Shown: positions 17,118-25,408 of the stretch, piece by piece
Layout of the letters: every line of letters begins with the position of its first letter
Numbering within the stretch: the first letter of the stretch is position 1
Assembly: GCA_020852815.1 (NCBI GenBank)
Contig: JADZAN010000001.1
Coordinates: 124,001-188,000 of the forward strand
Reading direction: 5' to 3'
Source of the DNA: Gemmatimonadaceae bacterium
Lineage (GTDB): Bacteria; Gemmatimonadota; Gemmatimonadetes; Gemmatimonadales; Gemmatimonadaceae
Length of the DNA stretch: 64,000 nt
Translations under genes and position numbers: made by a program
The notes under the pieces: generated by a model
What the model was told of the DNA's origin: nothing
Database searches by the model: none
What the model saw: the letters and a program-made list of their open reading frames with translations, nothing else

Positions 17118-18785
17118 ATGATCGATGCCCTGATCGAGACGCTCGCCCTCGCCACGACGGTGACGTTAGGCGTGGTAATGGGGGGGCTGGTCGCCGCGTC
17201 ACGCGGCCGCCAGGAGTTCACGACCGCCGAGCGCTATCGCGTGCGCGCGCACAGCGTGGTGCTCGTCATTCTCGGAGTGGCGGAAGTCGCGCTGGCGTTC
17301 GTGCGCGGTGGCCGCGACGCGTCGCTCGACGGTGAGGGAGCGCTCCCCCAGCTTACGGTGGCCGCGGCGTTGCTGGTCGGGGTTGGCGCGATCGCGATGT
17401 CGGTGTGGCGCTGGCGGTCGAGCGCCTCACGCGCCGCAGTCGACCCCCGGCCGATGCTCGCCACGAATCCCCCGCCTGCGTCGTTGCATGCCGATGTCGC
17501 GTCGTCCACCGATCGCGACGCCGCCGCGGCATCGTTGCTCCCCATCGATCATCTCGCCACGCCGGGATCGCCAGCGACAGCAGGAACGCCGGAGGGCGCG
17601 CTGGGGGAGGGGCGCGATGGCACCGACTTCGACGTGCGCCTGATGCACGCCAACCGCATGCAGAGCATCGGACGCCTGGCGGGGGGCATCGCCCACGACT
17701 TCAACAATCTCCTGACGTCGATCCTCACCAGCGCGGAGATGGCGCGCGAGGCGCTTCCCGACGAGCACGGGATCCGTCCCGACCTCGAGGAGATTCGTCG
17801 CGCCGGGACGCGGGCCAGCGAACTCACGCGGCAGCTGCTGGCCTTTGCGCGACGCGACGTGAGCCGTCCCCGGGTGATCGACGTCAACATGCTCGTGGGG
17901 AGCCTGGCCACGATGCTGCACCGCTTGCTGGGCGAGACGATCACGCTGCGCATCTCGTTAGGCGAGGCGTTGCCGCTCGTGCTGGCCGACCCGGCGCAGC
18001 TGGAGCAGGTGATCGTGAACCTGGCGGTGAATGCGCGCGATGCGATGGTGCATGGCGGCGAGTTGCAGCTGCGGACGTCGCGCGGCGAGGCGCAACGGCA
18101 CAGCGCCGAGACGGCGCCGCTGGACGGCGTGGTGCTGGAGGTGCAGGACTCGGGGATCGGGATGAGCGAGGACGTGCGCGTGCGACTCTTCGAGCCGTTC
18201 TACACCACCAAGACGCCGGGGCGTGGCACCGGGCTCGGGCTGGCCACCTGCCAGGCCATTGTCAGCGCACACGGTGGGGAGATCGCGGTGGACAGCGCCC
18301 TCGGCGCCGGCTCGACCTTCCGCGTCTGGCTCCCGGCCACCGATGTCGTCGACGATTCGCGCGCCACGGCGGAGCATCCGGCTCCTCCCCCGCTCCCCCG
18401 CGACGCGCCGCGCACCATCCTGCTCGTGGAAGACGATGCCGACGTGCGCGGCTCCACCGCGCGCGCGCTGCGCCGCGCGGGGTATGCCGTGCTGGAGGCG
18501 ATGGACGGCGAGGACGCGTTGCAGCTGGTGGCCTCGCGCCCCGACACGGTCGACCTCATCCTCACCGACATCGTCATGCCGCGCATGGGCGGGGCCGAAC
18601 TCGTGCGACGCCTGTCGGCGCAGTGCCCCGAGGCGCACGTGATCTACATGTCCGGCTACCCCGCCGACTCGCCCGAGGTGGCGCAGGTGGAGGCGCTGGG
18701 ATTGCACGTGCTGGAAAAGCCGTACACGCCGGCGATCCTCCTGTTCGAGATCCGCCTCAAGTTCGACGCGCTGCGTCGCGCCTGA
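17118..18785 (+). CDS. Membrane hybrid histidine kinase with C-terminal receiver domain
   Basis: 555 residues. Three N-terminal hydrophobic stretches fall near residues 5-25, 42-60 and 77-97. An unstructured linker follows, then a HisKA domain with GGIAHDFNNLL (phospho-His near 195). The ATPase domain has VNLAVNARDAM (N box), DSGIGM and GRGTGLGLA. A receiver domain near 430-550 carries the phospho-acceptor Asp in LILTDIVMPRMGG. The kinase type resembles those that phosphorylate an internal receiver and have no DNA-binding output. No periplasmic sensor domain is present, so the signal is unclear. It is divergent from recQ. Confidence 0.92.
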   Translation: MIDALIETLALATTVTLGVVMGGLVAASRGRQEFTTAERYRVRAHSVVLVILGVAEVALAFVRGGRDASLDGEGALPQLTVAAALLVGVGAIAMSVWRWRSSASRAAVDPRPMLATNPPPASLHADVASSTDRDAAAASLLPIDHLATPGSPATAGTPEGALGEGRDGTDFDVRLMHANRMQSIGRLAGGIAHDFNNLLTSILTSAEMAREALPDEHGIRPDLEEIRRAGTRASELTRQLLAFARRDVSRPRVIDVNMLVGSLATMLHRLLGETITLRISLGEALPLVLADPAQLEQVIVNLAVNARDAMVHGGELQLRTSRGEAQRHSAETAPLDGVVLEVQDSGIGMSEDVRVRLFEPFYTTKTPGRGTGLGLATCQAIVSAHGGEIAVDSALGAGSTFRVWLPATDVVDDSRATAEHPAPPPLPRDAPRTILLVEDDADVRGSTARALRRAGYAVLEAMDGEDALQLVASRPDTVDLILTDIVMPRMGGAELVRRLSAQCPEAHVIYMSGYPADSPEVAQVEALGLHVLEKPYTPAILLFEIRLKFDALRRA

Positions 18786-18805
18786 ACAGTTCGCCGCGCG
18801 GGCGA

Positions 18806-18829
18806 TGGCCGCGAAGGGCGCAGCGGCCA
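18806..18829. terminator. Possible bidirectional hairpin between convergent genes
   Basis: TGGCCGC pairs with GCGGCCA across a 10-base loop, between the histidine kinase stop and the end of the U32 gene. There is no T-run. Confidence 0.35.
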
Positions 18830-18864
18830 CGGCGGGCGCAAGATGGAAGTGCGGCTGCCGGCCG

Positions 18865-21351
18865 TTAGACGGCGCGCACGAAATGGCCGCGCGTGAAGCG
18901 ATGCCCGAGCGACTCGCGAATGGAGAGCGCGGGAGCGCGATCGCCCGCGGCGAGGGCGCGCAGCAGTCGCGCATACTCGCCCACCACCTCGCCCACCGGG
19001 TCACCGCCAACGTTGAACAGCGCCCGGAAGTGGCGAATCCCCCCCTCCCACAACCGCGGGATGAACTCGGAGCCCTCGATGGGGCGCGAGTGGAGGAGGC
19101 GGTTGCGGCACGCCGAATCGGTGGCGAGCGGGAAGGTGTAGCCGGCGGGGTCGGTGAGCTCGACGGCGGGATGCTGCTGCACGCAGAGGTCGCGACAGGT
19201 GGTGGCGACGCGATCGAAGGCGGCGGAGAGGACGCAATGCTCGATCGTCATCCCCTCGGGGCGACCGTAGGCCACGACCTCGAAGCCGACTCCATTCCAC
19301 GGCGCCACCAGTTGCACGATCTCGTCGGCGGTGAGCTCGACCGATGCCGTCACGCGCGAGACGCCGCGCGAGAAGAACTCCTGCGCGGTGAAGGCGTTGA
19401 AGACGTTGACGGCGTAGTCGGCGGCCACGTCGCGCCCCTCGCGCGCGAGTGCGACGGCGAGTCCCGCGTGCCCCGTGAGGATCGGCAGCTGCAACGCCAG
19501 CCACTTGTCGAGCGACCGCCGCTCCTCCGGGCGCACGACGGAGGGCGTCCGCAGCCGCAGCGCGACGCCGGCCGCGTGCAGCTCGTCGCGCAAGGCGGCC
19601 AGGCGAGCGGCCGGCGCGACGGGGTGACGCAGGAAGGGGTCGAAGACGATCTCGTTCGCCCCGGCCTTCGCCGCGGCGCGCGCATCGTCCAGCGTCCAGA
19701 CCTCCGCCGAAAGCGTAGCAGCTGGCGGCACCGGAGGGGGTGTGACGCGAAGCGCCGCGATGGCCGAGTCGATGCGCGCGGAGCGCTCCGCCTCCTCTGC
19801 CGCGCGCGCCCAGTCGCGTCGCGTCATCAGGACGTCGACGGCGCGCTGGCGCAGGCGGTTCACCTCGCTCACCGGAAGAAAAAGCCCCGCGGGGAGCCCT
19901 GTCACGTCCAGCGTGCCTAACGTGAACGGCGTCTCGCCCAGGCGCGCCAGCTGCTCGCGAAGGCGGGAGTAGTCGAGGGCGCGCTGGGTGGCCGGCGCGA
20001 GCACCGTCTCGGTGCGCTCCTCCACCACCTCGTCGCCCACAGAGAAGACCGCCTTGAGCGGGGCACCAGCGCCGCCGAACAGGCGCACGTCGAGGCGCTG
20101 CCGCCCCCCGCGCGCGGGACGCGGGAGCGCGGCGTACGAGGCGCGGGCGCGCTCGAGCAACGCCGCCTCCGAGCTGCGCACCACACGCCACCCCGCCGCC
20201 ACGCGCTCGCGCGTCGTGATGGCCTGGCGCACCATTCCCTGGCGCGAGCCCAGCGTACGCACGCGCGTCACCGCAAAGCCGGTCGCGCGCCCGGGAGTTC
20301 CTTCCGGCGGCTCGAAGCCCAGCCCATCGCCCGGCTGCACGGCGTGCGTGACTTCGATGATGAGGTCGTTCCCCTCCCGGCCGAGCACCACGCCGAGTTC
20401 GTGCCCCCGATTGTCGGGCTGCGTGCGCGTGATGTAGTCGCGCCCCTGGCGCCCGGTGAACATTCCGCTGGTGAAGCCGCGCGAGAAGATCTGGACGAGC
20501 GGGCGAATCTCCTCTGGAGTGGCCGAGACGTTCTCGCCAGCCGCAACGCGATCGAGGAGATCGCGATAGGTGCGCGTCACCGTCGCCACGTATTCCGGCT
20601 TCTTCTTGCGCCCCTCCACCTTGAGGCAGCCGACCCCCAGCTCCGCCAACTCGGCAATCTGGTCGTGCGCCGCCAGGTCCTTCGCCGAGATGAGGTAGCC
20701 GCGATCCAGTTCATCGCCCGTCGTCGCATCGGTCAGGATGTAATCCTTGCGACACGACTGCGCGCACGAGCCGCGGTTGGCGCTTCGTTCGGAAATCATC
20801 CCCGACATGAAGCACTGTCCGGAGTAAGAGATGCAGAGCGCACCGTGCACGAACGTCTCGAGCCCCATGTCGGGCACCGCCGCACGGATGGCGCGCACGT
20901 CGTCCAGCGTGTTCTCGCGCGCCAGCACCACGCGCTCGAGCCCGAGGTCGCGCATGAGGCGCGCCCCGTCGGCGTCGTGCACCGTCATCTGCGTGGAGCC
21001 ATGCACCTCGAAGCCGGGATACACGCGCTGAATGAGGCGCACCAATCCAAGGTCCTGCACGATGGCCGCGTCTATTCCCCGGTCGATGGCCTCGCCGAGG
21101 AGCGCGAGTGCATCGGCCAGCTCCGCGGGCTTGGTGAGGATGTTGAGCGTGAGGTAGACGCGCGTTCCGCCGGCGTGCGCGATGAGGCACGCCTGTTCCA
21201 GCTCATCGAGCGTGAGCTGCGCCCCCTCGTCGCGGGCGTTGAAGCGCTCGGCGCCCAGGTAGACGGCGTTGGCCCCGTTGGCGACAGCAGCGCGCACGGC
21301 GTCGATGGAGCCGGCGGGGGCGAGGAGTTCCGGGATGCGGCGCTTGGACAT
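18865..21351 (-). CDS. U32 family protein, likely RNA hydroxylation (RlhA/TrhP-like)
   Basis: 828 residues: an N-terminal U32 TIM-barrel, then a DUF3656-like and second barrel-like region. Four cysteines in the CISYSGQC...SCAQSC region near 172-200 are placed as a probable Fe-S cluster. HGALCISYSGQC is the family signature, and a second Cys group lies near residue 705. Members RlhA and TrhP hydroxylate 23S rRNA or tRNA using prephenate in E. coli; older annotations call them collagenases or peptidases, without support here. It is long relative to E. coli RlhA. ATG 21351 begins at the conserved MSKRRIPELLAPAGS. Confidence 0.85.
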   Translation of the reverse strand: MSKRRIPELLAPAGSIDAVRAAVANGANAVYLGAERFNARDEGAQLTLDELEQACLIAHAGGTRVYLTLNILTKPAELADALALLGEAIDRGIDAAIVQDLGLVRLIQRVYPGFEVHGSTQMTVHDADGARLMRDLGLERVVLARENTLDDVRAIRAAVPDMGLETFVHGALCISYSGQCFMSGMISERSANRGSCAQSCRKDYILTDATTGDELDRGYLISAKDLAAHDQIAELAELGVGCLKVEGRKKKPEYVATVTRTYRDLLDRVAAGENVSATPEEIRPLVQIFSRGFTSGMFTGRQGRDYITRTQPDNRGHELGVVLGREGNDLIIEVTHAVQPGDGLGFEPPEGTPGRATGFAVTRVRTLGSRQGMVRQAITTRERVAAGWRVVRSSEAALLERARASYAALPRPARGGRQRLDVRLFGGAGAPLKAVFSVGDEVVEERTETVLAPATQRALDYSRLREQLARLGETPFTLGTLDVTGLPAGLFLPVSEVNRLRQRAVDVLMTRRDWARAAEEAERSARIDSAIAALRVTPPPVPPAATLSAEVWTLDDARAAAKAGANEIVFDPFLRHPVAPAARLAALRDELHAAGVALRLRTPSVVRPEERRSLDKWLALQLPILTGHAGLAVALAREGRDVAADYAVNVFNAFTAQEFFSRGVSRVTASVELTADEIVQLVAPWNGVGFEVVAYGRPEGMTIEHCVLSAAFDRVATTCRDLCVQQHPAVELTDPAGYTFPLATDSACRNRLLHSRPIEGSEFIPRLWEGGIRHFRALFNVGGDPVGEVVGEYARLLRALAAGDRAPALSIRESLGHRFTRGHFVRAV

Positions 21352-21388
21352 GGCGATCGGAATCTAACCAGCCACCCACCAATGGCCG

Positions 21389-22060
21389 TCAGCCCACAAC
21401 GGTCCGCCAGCCGAGCATCACACCAACCAGCGAAGAGGCGAGCGCGGAGCCAATCCGGATATGCCGGGCGACTCGTGCACTGCGCGCCGCCGCCAGGGCT
21501 GAGACGGCGCCGGTAAGGAGTGAGACCATCGACATCCCTGCCACGGTCCCCAGTCCAAAAGCCGCGAGGTAGCCGAACTGCGCCTCGACAGACGACGCAG
21601 CTGCCACGAGGAGGGCGATGACCGCCCCGCTCCCCGCCATTCCGTGCGCGACGCCAAACCAGAGGGAGCGCGAGACGGTACGGATGGACGGATCGTGCGA
21701 ATGCGCCCGCTGCGCGGCGTGGGCGTACGCGTGCGGCATTCCCAGCCCCAGCCGGTGACGGCGCGCCTCGGCAAGGAGCGTGGACACGCCGAGCGCGACG
21801 AGGAGAACGGCGACGCCTAACTCCGCCAAGCGATGGAAGTGCGGCGGGACGTGCACGCCGAGGAGGATGAGGGCGATCGCCACCACGGCGACGCTCGCCG
21901 TGTGCCCCACGCCCCACGCCACGCCGAGGCGCGCGGCGTGCCCCAGCCCGCGTTCGCGCGTGGCGAGCGTGGTGACCGCCGCAAGGTGGTCCGGCTCGAA
22001 GGCGTGCCGGAATCCGACCAGGAAGCCCACGCTGACGAAGGTCAGGATCCCCAGGTTCAT
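21389..22060 (-). CDS. NicO/UreH-type nickel (or cobalt) transporter
   Basis: 223 residues with about six membrane segments. The first helix carries GFRHAFEPDHLAAV (residues 16-29), a variant of the HxxxxD metal motif of nickel/cobalt permeases. A His-containing loop (HAYAHAAQRAHSHD, about 108-121) follows and then GVAHGMAGSGAV. It is divergent from hypA-hypB, which handle nickel insertion, so nickel is the likely cargo. The divergent region contains phased 10-bp repeats. Confidence 0.82.
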   Translation of the reverse strand: MNLGILTFVSVGFLVGFRHAFEPDHLAAVTTLATRERGLGHAARLGVAWGVGHTASVAVVAIALILLGVHVPPHFHRLAELGVAVLLVALGVSTLLAEARRHRLGLGMPHAYAHAAQRAHSHDPSIRTVSRSLWFGVAHGMAGSGAVIALLVAAASSVEAQFGYLAAFGLGTVAGMSMVSLLTGAVSALAAARSARVARHIRIGSALASSLVGVMLGWRTVVG

Positions 22061-22394
22061 GCCGTATCCTCGCCGGCGGCGTGTGATGGCCTGTCTCAGC
22101 GCCTGGCCGCGTCGTTCGCGGGCGCCGCGCGTGCAATATCGCGTGTCGCGCAGTGGCGCGCAGTGGCGCGCAGTGTCGCGCTTTGGCGCGCTTTGGCGTG
22201 CGGCTGCGGCCGCTCCGGGTGAGACTGACCGGGATCATGCTGCGGCCCGTCCCTCGCACGGGTAAGGCGCGCGAGAACTTGGAGTCTCCGGGCACACCGG
22301 CGAGATTTCGCGTCCAGACGTGAGAAGCACTGCGCACGCACTACGCGCGCCGTGCGCGCGTTTCACGCCCGAGCCGCCGCCCACCCCGAGGTTG
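22061..22394. other. Divergent intergenic region of the nickel genes
   Basis: 334 bases between the transporter and hypA starts. The notable content is the 10-bp tandem repeat at 22141-22200, listed separately. I find no convincing RBS for hypA and no gene in it. Confidence 0.6.
22141..22200. repeat. Six tandem 10-bp repeats (consensus CAGTGGCGCG)
   Basis: Units read GCGTGTCGCG, CAGTGGCGCG (twice), CAGTGTCGCG, CTTTGGCGCG and CTTTGGCGTG. The 10-base period is close to one helical turn, so bound protein would lie on one DNA face. It may be a regulatory array for the transporter, hypA or both. Confidence 0.85.
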
Positions 22395-22742
22395 ATGCAC
22401 GAGCTGTCACTGGCACAGGGAATCGTCGAACAGGCAACCGCCGCGGCTCGAGAGGCAAACGCCGAACGGGTGGTGGCGGTGCAGCTCAAGGTGGGGCGAC
22501 TGGCCGGGGTGGAACCGGGCGCCCTGCGCTTCTGTTACGACGCCGCCACGCAGGGGACGTTCCTCGAAGGGTCGCGCCTGGAGATCGTGGACGTGCCGCT
22601 GGTCGTCTGGTGCGCGCACTGCCTCACCACCGTCGAGCTCCCCGGCGTGCAGAGCTTTCGTTGCCCCACGTGCGCGACACCGTGCGGCGAGATTCGCCAG
22701 GGACGCGAGTTGGAGATTGCCTCGTTGGAGATCGCGCCATGA
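22395..22742 (+). CDS. hypA: Hydrogenase/urease nickel incorporation protein HypA
   Basis: A nickel metallochaperone of 115 residues. The nickel-binding N-terminus MHELSLAQGIVEQ is canonical (His2 and Glu3). The zinc site is formed by CAHC (about 75) and CPTCATPC (about 93). The ATG at 22395 is the only start giving MHE. It delivers nickel to [NiFe] hydrogenase or, in some bacteria, urease. It overlaps hypB by four bases. Confidence 0.95.
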   Translation: MHELSLAQGIVEQATAAAREANAERVVAVQLKVGRLAGVEPGALRFCYDAATQGTFLEGSRLEIVDVPLVVWCAHCLTTVELPGVQSFRCPTCATPCGEIRQGRELEIASLEIAP

Positions 22743-23431
22743 GCCAGACGCGCATCGTTGAAGTCCGCGCGGGGATCCTCAAGAAGAACGACGAGCTGGC
22801 GCGCGCGCTGCGTGCGCGGTTCGAGGAGGCGGGTGTGTACGTCGTGAACCTCGTCTCCAGCCCGGGGACGGGAAAGACACAGTTCCTCGAGCGCACGCTC
22901 ACGGAGCTCGTGGCGCGCGGGGTGCGCACGGCGGCGTTGGTGGGCGACCTCGAAACCGACCACGATGCCAGGCGCCTCGCGCGCAGCGGCGCTCCGGCGC
23001 GCCAGATCAACACCCATGGGCGCTGTCATCTCGAGGCGGAGATGATCGGCGATTTCCTCGGGGAGTGGGAGCTCTCGGCGCTCGACTTCCTCTTCATCGA
23101 GAACGTGGGGAACCTGGTGTGCCCCGCCAGCTACGACCTGGGCGAGGCGCTGCGCGTCGCGCTGCTTTCCGTCACTGAGGGCGAGGACAAGCCGCTCAAG
23201 TACCCAACGATGTTCAACTCGGCCGACGTGGCAGTGATCACCAAGATGGATCTCGCCGAGGCCTGCGACTTCGATCGCGCGGCGGCACACGCGGCGATCC
23301 ACGACGTGCGCCCGGGGATGACGATCCTCGAAGTTTCGTCAAAGCGCGGCAGCGGGATGGACGATTGGATGACGCTCCTGCACGACCGGCGCGCGGCGTG
23401 GCACCGGCGCGCGAGGGACGGCAGCGCCTGA
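22739..23431 (+). CDS. hypB: Hydrogenase nickel incorporation GTPase HypB
   Basis: 230 residues, a SIMIBI-class GTPase. The P-loop SSPGTGKTQ is near residue 41. GDLETDHDARR, NTHGRCHLEAEM (metal and switch region), IENVGNLVCPA and the guanine motif TKMDLAE follow. It lacks the N-terminal His-rich nickel-storage stretch. The ATG overlaps the hypA stop (ATGA). No hypC/D/E/F or hydrogenase or urease structural genes occur in the window. Confidence 0.95.
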   Translation: MSQTRIVEVRAGILKKNDELARALRARFEEAGVYVVNLVSSPGTGKTQFLERTLTELVARGVRTAALVGDLETDHDARRLARSGAPARQINTHGRCHLEAEMIGDFLGEWELSALDFLFIENVGNLVCPASYDLGEALRVALLSVTEGEDKPLKYPTMFNSADVAVITKMDLAEACDFDRAAAHAAIHDVRPGMTILEVSSKRGSGMDDWMTLLHDRRAAWHRRARDGSA

Positions 23432-23434
23432 CGA

Positions 23435-23461
23435 GGCCGCGCCCGCAGGGGGCGCCTGGCC
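23435..23461. terminator. Possible bidirectional hairpin after hypB
   Basis: GGCCGCGCCC pairs with GGGCGC-ct-GGCC (2-base bulge) between the convergent hypB and the small membrane protein gene. No T-run is present. Confidence 0.4.
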
Positions 23462-23479
23462 ACGGGCGGCGGGCGTACG

Positions 23480-23680
23480 CTAGGAGGGAGTGCCGGCGTC
23501 GCCGTCGCCGGGAGGCGCCGAGGTGGCGCGCGCTCGATTGAAGAAGCGCATCACCCAGGCCACCGCCACGAAGCCGATGCCGATCGCGCGGATCGTGGCG
23601 TCGTCGGTACGCGCCCCGTACGCGAACAGGATCAACCCGATGAGGGTGAGGGCGAGCTTCACCTTCGTGAAGGTGCTCAT
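23480..23680 (-). CDS. Small two-helix membrane protein, unknown function
   Basis: 66 residues. Hydrophobic segments at about 8-22 (LALTLIGLILFAYGA) and 30-46 (AIGIGFVAVAWVMRF), with a Pro/Gly-rich acidic tail. It is 16 bases after the AtuA-type small gene, as the last gene of the long minus-strand run. I do not recognise a family. Confidence 0.65.
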   Translation of the reverse strand: MSTFTKVKLALTLIGLILFAYGARTDDATIRAIGIGFVAVAWVMRFFNRARATSAPPGDGDAGTPS

Positions 23681-23696
23681 CCGGGGCGCCCCGTGC

Positions 23697-24050
23697 TCAC
23701 GGCGCCGGCGGGAGGCCTAACGAGCTGGCCTCGGCGTCGGGGATGTCGAGCACCATGCGGAGCATGGCTGTGGAGAAGACCTTTCCCTGGGCGTCGGTCT
23801 TGAGCGACAGCGTCCCGCCGCCGTCCAGGGCGCCGTGCAGGAGGAAGTTGAGCGCCTTGAGGTTGGGGAGCTCGTAGCGTTGCACGCCGCCGGTGATGAC
23901 GCCGCGGAAGTGCGCGGCGACGCGCTCCAGCGTGAGCTCGCGCGCGAGCAACGGGTACCACTCCGGCCGGAGCGCGATGACGCCGACGTTGGCGGTGTCG
24001 CCCTTGTCGCCAGAGCGGGCGTGGGCGAGGTCGAGCAGGCGGACCTTCAT
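23697..24050 (-). CDS. AtuA-associated C-terminal-type protein (ferredoxin-fold-like)
   Basis: 117 residues beginning [18 protein letters not shown]. This SGDKGD(T)ANVG stretch is typical of the small domain that accompanies AtuA proteins, either fused or as a separate gene. The ATG overlaps the stop of the AtuA gene by four bases, supporting a complex. Its biochemical role is unknown. The open frame upstream of 24050 is out-of-frame AtuA sequence. Confidence 0.75.
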   Translation of the reverse strand: MKVRLLDLAHARSGDKGDTANVGVIALRPEWYPLLARELTLERVAAHFRGVITGGVQRYELPNLKALNFLLHGALDGGGTLSLKTDAQGKVFSTAMLRMVLDIPDAEASSLGLPPAP

Positions 24051-25408
24051 CGCACCACCTCCACCTGGGTCCGGACGACGGTCTTGTCGATCAACGCGGG
24101 CCAGTAGGCCACGATTTCCTCGACCTTGGGGCGGCCAGCTGCAAAGCCGGTCACGCTCGGCGGGCCGTTGAGGACCATCGGAATCAGCTCGCGCGTGAAG
24201 CGCTCGACCATCGCCTTGTCCTGCCCGCGAACACCAACGCGGAGCTGCACCTCGGGAAGGTCGTCCACGTCGCCGGCCAGCGGACCGTGCGTCGCGTTGG
24301 CCCCCACGTACTCGGTGACGACGGTGTCGAACGACAGCCCCAGGTATTCGAGGCGGCGCCGAAGCACCGCATCGGCCGCCTTCGCCTTGGCGAGCGCGTC
24401 GGGCCAAGCGTAGACGAGCGTTCCCACCGCCTTGTAGCCGGAACGATAGGCAATGGAGACCTTGAGCTTGTCGGTGGGCGGCCCCCCGGTGATGCCGTAC
24501 ACGCGCACCCGGTCCTCGCCCGCCTGTTGCAGCTGGATCGAGGTGAAGTCGGCCACGACATCGGGCGTGATATACGCGTGGGGATCGCCCATCTCGTAGA
24601 CCAACTGTTCGGTGACGGTGGAGACGTCGATGCGGCCGCCGGTGCCGGGATGCTTGCAGATCTCGAACGTCCCGTCGGGACGCGCGTCGACGATGGGATA
24701 GCCGATGTTCCAGACGTCGGGAATGGTCTGCCAGTCCTTGAGGCAGTTGCCCCCCGAGCACTGGGCGCCACACTCGATGATGTGACCGGCGATGATCCCC
24801 GCGGCCATCTTGTCCCAGTCGCCCGCCCCCCAGCCGAACTCGTAGCGCAACGGCGCCATGGTGAGCGCGGTGTCGGTCGAGCGTCCGGTGACGACGACGT
24901 TGGCCCCCCTGCCTAACGCCTCGACGATGGGGTCGGAGCCGATGTACGCGTTGGCCGAGAGGACGCGGTCGCGCACGAGCGACAACGGCTCGCCCGTGTC
25001 CATGTTGGCAAGGGCGTGCCCCTGCGCCATGAGTTCATCGAGCCGCGGCAGGAGATCGTCGCCGGTGACGACGCCGAGGACGAGTTGTCCCCGCACCCCC
25101 TTCTGGTCGGCGAGGGCGAGGAGCGCGTCGGCGCAGGCGCGCGGGTTCACCCCGCCCGCATTCGCAATCACCTTCACGCCGCGCTCGACAATACCCGGAA
25201 GCACCGACTCGATGGCCCCGATGAAATCGCGCGCATACCCCATGCGGGGATCGCGCTCCTTCTGCTTCTGGAGGATCGACATCGTGACCTCGGCCAGGTA
25301 GTCGAGCATCAGGTAGTCGACCTGGCCACCCTCCACCTGGCGGCGCGGCGCCTCCAGCCAATCGCCCCAGAAACCCTGGCCCGAGGCGACACGAACGAGT
25401 GATTTCAC
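24047..25408 (-). CDS. AtuA-family protein (DUF1446, acyclic terpene utilization type)
   Basis: 453 residues. Features include the N-terminal [41 protein letters not shown] and [14 protein letters not shown] stretches seen in AtuA proteins. Pseudomonas AtuA is encoded in the acyclic terpene (citronellol/geranyl-CoA) cluster, but its reaction is not established. Here it follows an acyl-CoA carboxyltransferase with a four-base GTGA overlap, so it probably acts on the carboxylated acyl-CoA or its precursor (inference). The start is GTG 25408. Confidence 0.85.
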   Translation of the reverse strand: MKSLVRVASGQGFWGDWLEAPRRQVEGGQVDYLMLDYLAEVTMSILQKQKERDPRMGYARDFIGAIESVLPGIVERGVKVIANAGGVNPRACADALLALADQKGVRGQLVLGVVTGDDLLPRLDELMAQGHALANMDTGEPLSLVRDRVLSANAYIGSDPIVEALGRGANVVVTGRSTDTALTMAPLRYEFGWGAGDWDKMAAGIIAGHIIECGAQCSGGNCLKDWQTIPDVWNIGYPIVDARPDGTFEICKHPGTGGRIDVSTVTEQLVYEMGDPHAYITPDVVADFTSIQLQQAGEDRVRVYGITGGPPTDKLKVSIAYRSGYKAVGTLVYAWPDALAKAKAADAVLRRRLEYLGLSFDTVVTEYVGANATHGPLAGDVDDLPEVQLRVGVRGQDKAMVERFTRELIPMVLNGPPSVTGFAAGRPKVEEIVAYWPALIDKTVVRTQVEVVR

